Assembly (NCBI GenBank): GCA_046349975.1
Contig: JAXMBH010000008.1
Coordinates: 124,001-188,000 of the forward strand
Direction: 5' to 3'
Source: JABDGM01 sp046349975
GTDB taxonomy: Bacteria > Planctomycetota > Planctomycetia > Pirellulales > Lacipirellulaceae
Length of the DNA stretch: 64,000 bases
How positions within the stretch are numbered: position 1 is the first letter of the stretch; every line of letters starts with the position of its first letter. Positions 55,332-64,000 of this stretch are shown here, piece after piece. Under the pieces are notes generated by a model. That model ran no database searches. It worked only from the letters and a program-made list of their open reading frames with translations, and had not been told where the DNA came from. A program made the position numbers and the translations under genes.

Positions 55332-56387
55332 ATGGACACTGCATCCGTCGATGATTTTCAGGCCCTGAACGAGCACTTGGCTGCATTGGTCGCGGCCGGT
55401 GTGCCGCTCGATGTTGGACTCTCAGGCGGTGAACATACCGCCGACAATGAACTGAAACGCATTGGTGCGACTGTTTCCCGTCGGCTCCACCGAGGCGAGA
55501 CCTTTAGTGAAGCGCTCGATGATGACGCCGATATGCCAGCAGCCTATCGCAGCGCCATGCAATTCGGTCTTCGCTCCGGCGACTTGACTTCGGCACTGCC
55601 CGGCGCGAGTCTGGTCGCTCAATCGATGGATGATTCACGCCGGGCTGTTGAAACATCGTTCGTTTATCCGGCTATCATCTGCGCGTTGGCGTACGTCGGC
55701 CTGTTGGGATTCAGCCGCTACTTAACGCCCGTTCTGCAATCGCTGTATGCGAGTTTGAAAGTCCCCCCTGGCCGTGGCGTGCACGCGCTGCAGGTGATTT
55801 CCGCCGCCCTGCCGTACTGGGCGATCGGCCTGCCCGTTGTGTTTGTCGTGGTCTGGCTGTGGTGGGCGCGATCGCGGCGCACCGCCGAAAGCCGCCTTGC
55901 TGTACAAGGCCCATTACGTTGGCTGCCGGGCACGAAGAAGATCCTCTTGCATGAGCAGTGGGCGCGTTTTGCCAGCTCACTTGCGGAGTTACTCGCTCAC
56001 GAAACGCCGCTGAACGAGGCTTTGCCGATTGCGGCCAATCTCAGCGGCGATGCCCGTCTGCTGGCCGGTGCTCTGGCAATTGCAGCGGCCAAACCTACTG
56101 AGCAATTGCCGCCGTATGACGGCGATATTGCCCTCCATTTTCCACCTTTCTTGCGGTGGTCACTCTGGCACGGCGATTCCACGACAGGCCTTGTGCGGGC
56201 GCTCGAAATCGCGGCCCGACTGTATCGCGAATCAGCCGAGCGCCGCGCTGAGCGGCAGCGCGTGTTGCTACCCATCACGGTGCTCGTCGTAATTGGCGGT
56301 ACTGTAACATTACTCTACGGCTTGGCCTTATTTGTTCCATTGACTGAACTTCTCCGCACGGTGGCTGCCGCGCCCCACGGAGCGTGA
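55332..56387 (+). CDS. Type II secretion/type IV pilus GspF-like protein 1
   Basis: 351 residues from ATG at 55332; the frame is open from 55242. GspF features: an alternating helical domain (VAAGVPLDVGLSGGEHTADN, SAMQFGLRSGDL), membrane segments (VVFVVVWLWWA) and the second copy of the domain (RFASSLAELLAHETPLNEAL). Inner-membrane platform protein. It is the first of three consecutive GspF-like genes. Confidence 0.8.
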   Translation: MDTASVDDFQALNEHLAALVAAGVPLDVGLSGGEHTADNELKRIGATVSRRLHRGETFSEALDDDADMPAAYRSAMQFGLRSGDLTSALPGASLVAQSMDDSRRAVETSFVYPAIICALAYVGLLGFSRYLTPVLQSLYASLKVPPGRGVHALQVISAALPYWAIGLPVVFVVVWLWWARSRRTAESRLAVQGPLRWLPGTKKILLHEQWARFASSLAELLAHETPLNEALPIAANLSGDARLLAGALAIAAAKPTEQLPPYDGDIALHFPPFLRWSLWHGDSTTGLVRALEIAARLYRESAERRAERQRVLLPITVLVVIGGTVTLLYGLALFVPLTELLRTVAAAPHGA

Positions 56388-56397
56388 AGGCTAGTAT

Positions 56398-57744
56398 ATG
56401 CCGACATTTCACTATCACGCGCTCAATGAAGCAGACCAGCCGGTGTCGGGCATGGTTGATGCCAGCGACGTCCAACAAGCTGCCGCCGATCTGCAATCCC
56501 GAGGCTTGCGTGTTCAGGCGGTCTCGGTCGCCGCGGCGCCGACAGCTGCAAGTTCAGCCGAGACGGCCTCCCCCGTCGTTCCGCGCCGCAATCGCCCCTC
56601 GAATGGGGCCGGCGTCGAGCAAGCCGTTCTGTACGCACACATGGCAACGATCCTTGAGCGTGGCCGCAATATTGCTCCCGCCCTTCGCGCTTACGCGGCA
56701 GAGTTGCCGCGCGGCTGGCAGCGCAAGCAGCTCACCGCCGCCTGCGATGTCCTGCAGCGCGGTGACGCCGCGGAAGCTGTGGCAACGCTTGCCGACTTGC
56801 CCGAGTTTTGGATTCCGCTCCTTGGCGCCTCGACCACATCGAATGAGCCCGGCCTCGTCCTTAGTGACTTTCTCAGTGAGTCACAGAATACAACTGACCT
56901 TCGTCAACGCTGGTGGCTCACGCTCGCCTATCCACTTATTCTCGCGTGCCTCGCGCTCACGGTTATGACGGCGCTGAGTGTTTTTATCATTCCCCAGTTC
57001 CGCGACATTTTCGCGGAGTTCGACATGTCGCTACCGCCGTTATCGATGCTTGTCCTCAACGTCGGTGCATTCCTGTCGACGTGGGGTGTGGTGCTCGTCG
57101 TGCTCTGCATCGTCATTTTGGTGCTCGTGGTGTTGAACACAAATCGTCTACTGCCGACAACGAGGTTGTGGTGGACAAACGACAAAATGGGCTGGCTTGT
57201 ATTGGTTGCCGGCTCATGCGCCGTGTGGTCTTTCCTGTTCCTGTGCGTGGATTGGCACTGGTGGTGGATCGGTATTGTGCTGTGCGGTGCGCTGGCCGTG
57301 TACGTGTTGCGGTTCCCGTTCACGCGCCGCGCCACTCTGGCCCGCTTTGCCCGCTTTCTCGCCGATTTGCTCGAGGCCGGGGTCGCCACGCCGGATGCCC
57401 TGCGCATTGCCGGTTTCACCGTCGAACAGTGGCGCACGCGGCAAGCCGCCTGGCAGCTTGCAAATGATGTCGAAGCCACCGGCACGTTCGCGCCTCAAAC
57501 CTACCGCGAGGCATTGAGCGCCCCCATCGTTCATGTTCTATCACCGGGCACATCCGTCTCTACGCGTCTGCGATTACTTCGCGAGATCAGCAGTTGTCAT
57601 GCCGAGCGCATGCGCGTCGGACTGTCCTGGACGAGCGGCATCCTCGAACCCATCGCAATCGTGCTGGTAGGGCTCATCGTTGGGTGCACCGTTCTGGGAC
57701 TGTTCTTACCACTCGTCAAACTGGTTGAAGGACTCAGCATGTAA
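56398..57744 (+). CDS. Type II secretion/type IV pilus GspF-like protein 2
   Basis: 448 residues. The N-terminus FHYHALNEADQPVSGMVDAS is the usual GspF opening. Membrane segments lie near PLILACLALTVMTALSVFII and the long hydrophobic run VLVVLCIVILVLVVL. The second GspF domain includes LARFARFLADLLEAGVATPD. The last helix is ILEPIAIVLVGLIVGCTVLG. It lies 10 bases after the first GspF-like gene, in the same operon. Confidence 0.87.
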   Translation: MPTFHYHALNEADQPVSGMVDASDVQQAAADLQSRGLRVQAVSVAAAPTAASSAETASPVVPRRNRPSNGAGVEQAVLYAHMATILERGRNIAPALRAYAAELPRGWQRKQLTAACDVLQRGDAAEAVATLADLPEFWIPLLGASTTSNEPGLVLSDFLSESQNTTDLRQRWWLTLAYPLILACLALTVMTALSVFIIPQFRDIFAEFDMSLPPLSMLVLNVGAFLSTWGVVLVVLCIVILVLVVLNTNRLLPTTRLWWTNDKMGWLVLVAGSCAVWSFLFLCVDWHWWWIGIVLCGALAVYVLRFPFTRRATLARFARFLADLLEAGVATPDALRIAGFTVEQWRTRQAAWQLANDVEATGTFAPQTYREALSAPIVHVLSPGTSVSTRLRLLREISSCHAERMRVGLSWTSGILEPIAIVLVGLIVGCTVLGLFLPLVKLVEGLSM

Positions 57745-57783
57745 GCCGCGCCAGCGAGCGCGACATCCAAAGATTGCTCGCCG

Positions 57784-58890
57784 ATGGACACATTCTTTCC
57801 CACATTCCGACGCTGGGGCAGCAACTTCCCTGCCGGAGCCGTTATTCGCGTCTTTCGGCGCCGCGGTCCAGTGCGCGCCCAGCAACGGTCCCTGCTGCGG
57901 CTCATACTCGCGGCCCACGAAGAGAAATTGACATTGGGTCAATTGGGCGAACTCGTTGCCGCGTGGTCTGAGGATGAGTCCGGCCGGCAAAGCTTCCGGC
58001 TGCTTCGCCTTGCCGAGCTGCTCCAAGCCGGCACACCACTGCCCAATGCGATCGAGCAGGTCCGCGACATCCTCAGCGATGAAGATGTTCTCGCAATCCG
58101 CTTCGGATTTCAATCCGGCACCCTCTCCGCCACGATTCGCGATCAACTCGACCAGCCTGTTTCGCCGTTCGAGTACGGTTCGTTGCGTGTCCGGAATCTG
58201 TTCCCGTATCTCACGATCGTACTCATCGTGAGCTCGTTTATCGTCACGTTCTTCATGATCAAGATCGTTCCCGTACTGCGACAAATTTTCGCAGAGTTTG
58301 ATATTCAGGCACCGTCTTCGCTGGCCTGGAATGCCAGTGTTTCAAGCGTCGTGGCTAACTACTGGTTTGTGTTCGCGCTCGGTTTGCTTGGCCTGTGGCT
58401 AGTTGTATTTACGCCATGGCCAGGCCGGCGGGTGCGGTTATGGTTTACGAGCAATTTCTTTCGGCCCGCTCGCGACTTGCGCTTCGCGAGCGTGCTGCAA
58501 AACCTTAGCGTTGCGGCCAAGGCAGGTCGTCCGATCTCCGGTGCGCTCTCGACGCTCGCTCGCTACCATTTCGATCCAGTACTTCGCAATCAGCTCCTAT
58601 TCATTCGTAATGAACTCGATCACGGCGCAAGCGTGTGGCACAGCATGGGCGCCGTCGGTTTGTTATCCGATCCAGAAATGCGCGCCCTCGAATCGTCGGA
58701 GCGGGTTGGCGATCGGGTGTGGGTTCTTCAACAACTGGCCCAACTTAAGCGACGCCGCACTCGTTGGCGTTTTGCGCGGTGGGCTGAACTGGCCCTGCCT
58801 GTGATCGTGCTCATCCTCGGGGCCTTCGTGCTGTTGCAGGCGCTGAGCATGTTCCAAGGTCTGTTAAGCATCGTGTATTCCCTGTTGTGA
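57784..58890 (+). CDS. Type II secretion/type IV pilus GspF-like protein 3
   Basis: 368 residues. It has the GspF helical domain (LRLAELLQAGTPLPNAIEQV, IRFGFQSGTLSATI), a membrane helix (FPYLTIVLIVSSFIVTFFMI), and the second domain (ASVLQNLSVAAKAGRPISGA). It ends in a hydrophobic helix. Its stop overlaps the next gene's GTG. The three GspF-like proteins have diverged widely, so they are not recent tandem copies. Confidence 0.85.
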   Translation: MDTFFPTFRRWGSNFPAGAVIRVFRRRGPVRAQQRSLLRLILAAHEEKLTLGQLGELVAAWSEDESGRQSFRLLRLAELLQAGTPLPNAIEQVRDILSDEDVLAIRFGFQSGTLSATIRDQLDQPVSPFEYGSLRVRNLFPYLTIVLIVSSFIVTFFMIKIVPVLRQIFAEFDIQAPSSLAWNASVSSVVANYWFVFALGLLGLWLVVFTPWPGRRVRLWFTSNFFRPARDLRFASVLQNLSVAAKAGRPISGALSTLARYHFDPVLRNQLLFIRNELDHGASVWHSMGAVGLLSDPEMRALESSERVGDRVWVLQQLAQLKRRRTRWRFARWAELALPVIVLILGAFVLLQALSMFQGLLSIVYSLL

Positions 58891-59360
58891 TCGCTATGAT
58901 CGTTGCATGTTCAAATCCTTCGTGCGTCGCCAAATCTGGAGCTAGTCGCCGTGGCGGTACCGGCTCGCTCGATCTGCTGGTGTCGTTCACGATTCTGATG
59001 ACCATGATGACAGCCGTCACGCCGCTCGTGGTTCGTTACCATCGCACCGTGAAGTCACACCGCGACTATCGCCTCGCACTCGACGAGCTCTCGAATCAAA
59101 TGGAGCGGCTCATTGTCCTGCCCGCCGAAAAACTCCCCGCCGCAGTGAAGCAGCTCGCACCCTCTAAGTTCGTTCAGGAGCGCCTCGCTGAACCTCAGCT
59201 CACTGGGGAAATCCAGCCGGCAGATGGCGGAACGCGCATCACGCTGCGAATGACTTGGGCCGACACGGAACGCGACCGCGCACCGCTCACGCTTGTTGGC
59301 TGGGTATTCGCCGTGCCCCCTGCAACCGGGCCAGCCGCGGCTCAAACGGGGACGCCATGA
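58887..59360 (+). CDS. Pilin-like membrane protein
   Basis: 157 residues from GTG at 58887, or ATG at 58896. A basic start is followed by GTGSLDLLVSFTILMTMMTA, a single membrane helix with a degenerate prepilin-like pattern lacking the usual FTLxE, and a soluble tail. It overlaps both neighbours by a few bases, so it is tightly coupled to the secretion operon. Likely a minor pseudopilin. Confidence 0.6.
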   Translation: MIAMIVACSNPSCVAKSGASRRGGTGSLDLLVSFTILMTMMTAVTPLVVRYHRTVKSHRDYRLALDELSNQMERLIVLPAEKLPAAVKQLAPSKFVQERLAEPQLTGEIQPADGGTRITLRMTWADTERDRAPLTLVGWVFAVPPATGPAAAQTGTP

Positions 59361-59932
59361 CTCGCTTTCACACGAACAACCACCGCCGCGCGATATCACT
59401 TCTCGAACTGCTGCTCGTGATGTCGGCATCCGCGGTGGTGTTGTCGCTCTCTGGCGTGTTGCTGCACCGCGTGATGCTCGTGCAAATCGAATCGCGTTCG
59501 CGCACGAACGTCGAGCGCACGTCGTTGCGCCTGGCAGGCCAATTCCGCAGCGATGTCCATTCCGCCCGAGATGCCAAGCCCGACAACGCCCGCAACGAGT
59601 CAGGCGTATTCCTGCACCTTACAACCATCGACGACCGCACAATCGACTACTCGCGCGATAACGACGGCCTAGTGCGAGTAGAATCGGGCGGCGACAGACC
59701 GTCGCGCCACGAAGCCTTCGAGTTTCCCCCGCAAACGCAGCTTGCAATCGAACAGGGTGACGCCGGCAGCTTGGCGTTGACCCTTCAGCTTCATGCCCGG
59801 GAGCAACCACTCGCAGCGAGTGATGTCGCCATCGATATGAATCCCACTCCTGTCAGCCTGCGCGTTGAGGCGACCATCGGCCGTGATTTGCGGCTGCAAC
59901 TGCCACCTGCCGCGACGGAGGCGACCCCATGA
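59357..59932 (+). CDS. Prepilin-type (pseudopilin-like) protein
   Basis: 191 residues from ATG at 59357 in an ATGA overlap. The segment RRAISLLELLLVMSASAVVL is a prepilin cleavage/methylation pattern with Glu at position 5 of the mature chain, followed by LSGVLLHRV. A soluble beta-rich domain follows. It resembles GspJ-type minor pseudopilins. Confidence 0.75.
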   Translation: MTRFHTNNHRRAISLLELLLVMSASAVVLSLSGVLLHRVMLVQIESRSRTNVERTSLRLAGQFRSDVHSARDAKPDNARNESGVFLHLTTIDDRTIDYSRDNDGLVRVESGGDRPSRHEAFEFPPQTQLAIEQGDAGSLALTLQLHAREQPLAASDVAIDMNPTPVSLRVEATIGRDLRLQLPPAATEATP

Positions 59933-60375
59933 GCAATTCCAAGCTTCAAGGCAGACCGGTACGCCACAGCAATCGTCATCGAGCCGCAACACGCAATGGT
60001 TTGATGGTCGTTGTTACACTCGTATGTCTGCTGGTAGTCACCTCGATCGTCGGCAGCATGATTAAGAATGCCATCTTCACACGCCGCGAATTGCTTGCCG
60101 AACGCGACCTCCGCCAAACCGAATTAATGCTTCAATCCGGCGCTAGACGGGCGGCCGCCCGGCTTGTTACGACTCCCGACTTCGCAGGCGATTCCTGGGA
60201 AATTCCCGCCGCCACCGCTGCCAACACCGGCAAGGGGCGAGTTGTCACTGAAATCACGCGCACAGCATCCGGAATGGCACTTGATATTCGCGTTGTGGCC
60301 GAGTATCCGCTCGACCGCGACTTTCCCATCCGTCGTTCCCAAACATTCCACGTTGCCGCCTCAGAAGCGAAGTGA
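59929..60375 (+). CDS. GspK/PilX-like minor pilin
   Basis: 148 residues from ATG at 59929 in an ATGA overlap. After NRHRAATRNGLMVVVTLVCL a helix VVTSIVGSMIKNAIFTRREL runs into an RDLRQTELMLQSGARRAAAR stretch, as in PilX/GspK-like proteins. It is the last of the overlapping pilin-like genes. Confidence 0.65.
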   Translation: MSNSKLQGRPVRHSNRHRAATRNGLMVVVTLVCLLVVTSIVGSMIKNAIFTRRELLAERDLRQTELMLQSGARRAAARLVTTPDFAGDSWEIPAATAANTGKGRVVTEITRTASGMALDIRVVAEYPLDRDFPIRRSQTFHVAASEAK

Positions 60376-60466
60376 TTCTCTCGTTCGGCCGGTCACTCTG
60401 CGAGAGGGCCGCCGCGCAAGGGCATCCTTGCTCTGAGATCGCAACAAGCTTACAGGAGCAAATTCC

Positions 60467-61375
60467 ATGAATACCAACTTTAGAGCAATCACACGAGCAA
60501 ATACGAACGACCTACCGCACCGCGCCTTCACGCTTGTCGAACTGTTGGTCGTCATTGCGATTATTGGCATTCTGGTCGCTCTTTTGCTTCCCGCCATTCA
60601 AGCCGCGCGCGAGGCTGCTCGCCGCACCAGCTGTGCGAACAACATCACGCAACTCGGCCTCGCCGCGCACAACTACGAATTCAATTTTGAGACGCTGCCG
60701 CCCGGCGTCACCAATCCGAAGGGCCCGATTCGCAACGAGCCCGAAGGCCAACATGTCAGTTGGGTCGTGAAGTTGCTGCCGTATATGGAAGAACGCGTGA
60801 TGTTCAACAAGTTCGATCAGCAAGCCGGCGCGTACGCCAGCGTCAACGCTCCGGTCCGATCGACACCGATCCAAGTGATGGTCTGCCCCTCGTACCCCGG
60901 CGAAGAAACCGTCAAGGAGCATACGATTGCCGTGAGCACTTACGCCGCTTGCTACCACGATGTCGAAGCCCCGATCGACGTCGACAATCATGGCCTCATG
61001 TTCCTCAACAGCCATGTTCGTTTCAACGAGATCTTCGACGGCTCGAGCCATACGCTCTTGCTCGGTGAACTCCTTTCTGCCGACAACAGCCTGGGCTGGG
61101 TTTCTGGCACCCGCTCCACGCTTCGTAATACGGGGAAGATCGAAGTCGCCAAGCCGGAGTTCGCTGCTCCCAATCCTTCCGAAGAGGAGCAGACGGTGAA
61201 TAAGAACGTCGCTGAGTCGCTACTCGTGGGCGGCTTCGGCAGTCACCACCCGGGCATCATCATGACATCGTTCGCCGACGGCTCCACGCGGGCTATTAGC
61301 GACACCGTAGATCCGGCGGTGTGGCGACAGGCTGGCAACCGTGCTGACGGTGAGCTACCGAAGCCCATTTGGTGA
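60467..61375 (+). CDS. DUF1559 protein with prepilin-type N-terminus
   Basis: 302 residues. AFTLVELLVVIAIIGILVAL precedes AIQAAREAARRTSCANNITQ. The H-x-G block is GGFGSHHPGIIMTSFADGST. Unlike the other two DUF1559 genes here it lies next to a pilus/type II secretion operon, and it starts after a 91-base gap with TTACAGGAG ahead of the ATG. Confidence 0.93.
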   Translation: MNTNFRAITRANTNDLPHRAFTLVELLVVIAIIGILVALLLPAIQAAREAARRTSCANNITQLGLAAHNYEFNFETLPPGVTNPKGPIRNEPEGQHVSWVVKLLPYMEERVMFNKFDQQAGAYASVNAPVRSTPIQVMVCPSYPGEETVKEHTIAVSTYAACYHDVEAPIDVDNHGLMFLNSHVRFNEIFDGSSHTLLLGELLSADNSLGWVSGTRSTLRNTGKIEVAKPEFAAPNPSEEEQTVNKNVAESLLVGGFGSHHPGIIMTSFADGSTRAISDTVDPAVWRQAGNRADGELPKPIW

Positions 61376-61511
61376 TCGGGCGATGGTCCTCGCGGGCGAC
61401 GAGTTCGGTCAACGCACACGACCTGCCGTGCGAGACGCCTGCCCCAGCGTTTATCGCTCGCTCGCGACACAGTTCCACCACCCAATTCGCTTGCAACAGA
61501 GCTGTCAGATC

Positions 61512-64000
61512 CTATTCGGTCTCCACTCGCAGCGTTGCCAATCCCCGGGCTGGCAGCACGACCGCTCCATCAACCGGTTGGCCCGCTTCTTCAGAAGTGC
61601 CGCTGTACGTAGCCTGGCCGACTTCCCTCGACCACGCCAGCTTGGTCGGCTGTTCCTTGTCGCTCACGTTCAAAAGCCGCACGATCATCGCCTTGCCGTC
61701 GTCGCTCGGCTTCAAGCCGATCACCACCACGGTTGCGGGCTCAACATTTAGCAGCGGCTTTGCGGAAGGCGCCTGCCCGCGGCCGGGAAACGTCGCAAGC
61801 GGCTGGCTGAACCCGGTGGCAAATCGTGTTGCCTCCGCATCGTCGTGCGAACCACGGTGTGGTCGTAGCACAAACCGGAACATCGCCGGGCCCTCTTGGA
61901 ACGCCCGATAGTTCGTGCCCCAATGATTGTTCATGGCCCACGAATACAGCTTCTGGGTTGGCTCCACTTGCTTTCGCCACACATACGGGTCCGACTGCGA
62001 ATTCAGAAGCGTTGCCGTGAGGCCGCCAAGTTGCACTAATGGCGCGTCGAGCGTCACCCACGTTGCCCCGTAGTCATCATTGGCCACGTCGGCCCAACGG
62101 CCAACTGTGAACCAGTTCTTACACGCGCTGGCAATTTGATCTTCCTCCGGCCGCATCACTCCCAACGGCACGTCCAATCGGATCGTTCCATTGGGTACGT
62201 TCAGTGGAAAGGCGAAGTTTAAACTCTCTTTCGCTTCGTGGTAGTTCTGTGCCTCCAGCCGGCGCTTGTCCACGGTGTTCAGCAGCTCGACATAATCACC
62301 GTCCGCCACGACCCTCACTTCGCGCTCCAAATTCCAACATCCCGGCGCTTCGGAGGTCACAAGCAGCGACGCAACCAATGGGCCTTTGTCGCGCGGCTTG
62401 ATCGTAACCTGGCCATTCACCTGGGCATCTTTCGGGTTCTCTCCGACGAAATACAAATAGTCATTGAGTGCGTTGCCGCTCTCCGTATCGGCGAAATTAG
62501 CCTTTATCCCATCTGCCTTCAGTTCTGCAATCCCGCCGTGTATGGCGTCGAGTTGCACCCGAATTCGACCGTTGTCGAGGACCGCATCCGAGACCTTGAC
62601 GGCATCGCCCGCCGGCGCGGCACGTCCCGCGACGATTGCGTACCGCCGCCCTGAGAACGGCGCAAGGTCCTTAACCAGGATGGCTAGCTCATCATTGGCC
62701 AGTCGTTGCGACGGCACGGGCTCGCCATCTTCGTCAATCACAGCATCGCCCGCGCGCGACAATTCACGCGGCACGAACGCCAGTTCGGTCCGCGGCCAAG
62801 ATGTGGTGTTGTAGATGTCAACGAATTTGTCTGTATCGATCGGCTTGTCCTGCTCGCTGCTCGTGGCCGTTGGGCTCTGTGTCGCCGCGCTGAGCAACTG
62901 CCTCGACTGCAGATTCGCTGTTGTGGCATACGACTTCTTCACATCCCATTGTTCGAGCGTAAACGGAATCGCGGGGAGCGAAATGCTGCAGTGAGCGCCC
63001 CAGGTGTGCTCCGAGTACAACAGCGTGTTCTTCCACGCTTCCTCGAACTTCTCCACCGGGTATCGATGTGGCGCCTGCATTGCCCACAAGGCCTGCGCCT
63101 GGGTAAGACGATCGGAGCTGGCCCGGTTTAGCGCGGTCTCTGCCGCAGACGACCCGGCCCCATCTTCCCAGTACGGCGTCCAGTCGCCGCGCACTTCGGG
63201 CAGCTTGTCGCCGTATTGTTCTTCAAATGCCCGAAACGCCGTGTCGGTCGAAGAAATAATGAACCGCGGCGATACGTGCGTGGCATTCCAGTCGCGCACG
63301 AAGTCGCAGATAGTCGGATCCGGCGCCGCGTTGTCGCCGTGCCCGGCCCAGCGAAGGTACGCTATATTGAACGGGTAATCCAGTTCGCGCAGCCCCTCGC
63401 AATACTCATTAACGAATGTCTCCGATAGCTTGCCATACATCCCGGCCAGCGCGTACCCGCGGTATGGGATCCAAACCAACACGCGGCTCTTTCCATCGGG
63501 AGCAACCCACCAGAACGGTCGATTCTCCCACTTATCGAGAATATCCCCAATGCGATCGAAATAGTTAGGGCCGGCCGAGAGATAACGGATGCCAGCTTGG
63601 TTCAGTGCGGCGACTGTACCCCACGTGTATCCGGGCACATCGCTAATCATCGCGGATTCGATCGGCACGCCCGTTTGACCAGCCAACTGGGTCGCAAACC
63701 GAAATAGTTGAATCAGTTCCTGCGGGCGGCACAGCCCGGTCAACTCGTTCAAGTACATCCCATTGAGCGCAACTTTCCCGCTCCGCACGGCTTCAAAAAA
63801 TGCCGTGCGCTGCGGCTCGGGCATGCGCTGCAGAAATAAATCCGCCGCCCAAGTTACTTCCACATTCCAAACAAACCGCGCCCCCTCTGGATAATTGGCT
63901 GTGCGCTCGGCCTCGGCCATGCCGACGAGCAAGTTGTTGACCTGCTTCTCTTCGATGTCTGTTTGAATCGCCGTGTAGCCGATGTCAGTGTGGGAGTGCG
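61512..64000 (-). CDS. GH38-type alpha-mannosidase, 5' end beyond window
   Basis: The last 829 residues are present; the gene continues past the right edge. Reading leftward from the edge it begins HSHTDIGYTAIQTDIEEK, the GH38 metal-binding HxHxDIGYT block. The expected catalytic-domain stretches SAMISDVPGYTWGTVAALNQ and WNVEVTWAADLFLQR follow. The C-terminal beta region ends ARGLATLRVETE. Alpha-mannosidases of this family cleave mannose from N-glycan-like substrates. Localisation cannot be judged without the N-terminus. It is convergent with the DUF1559 gene. Confidence 0.87.
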   Translation of the reverse strand, partial: HSHTDIGYTAIQTDIEEKQVNNLLVGMAEAERTANYPEGARFVWNVEVTWAADLFLQRMPEPQRTAFFEAVRSGKVALNGMYLNELTGLCRPQELIQLFRFATQLAGQTGVPIESAMISDVPGYTWGTVAALNQAGIRYLSAGPNYFDRIGDILDKWENRPFWWVAPDGKSRVLVWIPYRGYALAGMYGKLSETFVNEYCEGLRELDYPFNIAYLRWAGHGDNAAPDPTICDFVRDWNATHVSPRFIISSTDTAFRAFEEQYGDKLPEVRGDWTPYWEDGAGSSAAETALNRASSDRLTQAQALWAMQAPHRYPVEKFEEAWKNTLLYSEHTWGAHCSISLPAIPFTLEQWDVKKSYATTANLQSRQLLSAATQSPTATSSEQDKPIDTDKFVDIYNTTSWPRTELAFVPRELSRAGDAVIDEDGEPVPSQRLANDELAILVKDLAPFSGRRYAIVAGRAAPAGDAVKVSDAVLDNGRIRVQLDAIHGGIAELKADGIKANFADTESGNALNDYLYFVGENPKDAQVNGQVTIKPRDKGPLVASLLVTSEAPGCWNLEREVRVVADGDYVELLNTVDKRRLEAQNYHEAKESLNFAFPLNVPNGTIRLDVPLGVMRPEEDQIASACKNWFTVGRWADVANDDYGATWVTLDAPLVQLGGLTATLLNSQSDPYVWRKQVEPTQKLYSWAMNNHWGTNYRAFQEGPAMFRFVLRPHRGSHDDAEATRFATGFSQPLATFPGRGQAPSAKPLLNVEPATVVVIGLKPSDDGKAMIVRLLNVSDKEQPTKLAWSREVGQATYSGTSEEAGQPVDGAVVLPARGLATLRVETE

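Overview
The window looks like a chromosomal segment of a planctomycete, probably Pirellulales or a relative. This rests on gene content: three DUF1559 proteins with a prepilin N-terminus, a DUF1587-type protein and a SUMF1-type protein with planctomycete cytochrome domains, several secreted proteins ending in a dockerin-like repeat plus a PEP-CTERM tail, XylR- and GntR-type sugar regulators, and many polysaccharide-degrading enzymes. No rRNA genes are seen; there is one tRNA.

Layout. 0-3.3 kb: the 5' part of a frameshifted DUF1587-type gene, a polyphosphate kinase 2 and small membrane proteins. 3.5-7.3 kb: a sugar ABC transporter operon whose binding protein has its two halves in swapped order. 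7.5-13.3 kb: an oxidoreductase, a cytochrome/SUMF1 protein, a UxaE-type tagaturonate epimerase and a zinc-type dehydrogenase. 13.5-27.6 kb: secreted pectate-lyase-like proteins, a GH28 polygalacturonase, a hexuronate-type MFS transporter, an oxidoreductase and a XylR-type regulator. Together 10.9-27.6 kb reads as a pectin/galacturonate utilisation locus.

27.7-28.9 kb: tRNA-Arg(TCG) followed by decayed mobile-element pieces (integrase N-terminus, inverted replication-protein fragment, IS66 remnant). 29-50 kb: a second catabolic region that looks AT-richer by eye. It has an MFS transporter, a broken sialidase gene, GH172, DUF1080, a NanA-like lyase, a GntR regulator, GH127, a second sugar ABC transporter with an ATPase-permease fusion, a xylitol-dehydrogenase-like enzyme, an L-xylulose-reductase-like enzyme and an intact sialidase. 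I infer arabinofuranoside/pentose and sialic-acid-like substrates. 51.1-51.5 kb: an IS5 transposase tail abutting a solitary type I-C-like CRISPR repeat.

51.7-53.9 kb holds the most unusual gene: a secreted serpin whose reactive-centre loop is interrupted by a complete HINT (intein-like) domain, followed by a dockerin-like tail. 54.1-61.4 kb: an ECF sigma factor, a probable membrane partner, three consecutive GspF-like proteins, three pilin-like proteins and a DUF1559 protein. 61.5 kb to the right edge: a GH38-type alpha-mannosidase, cut by the window.
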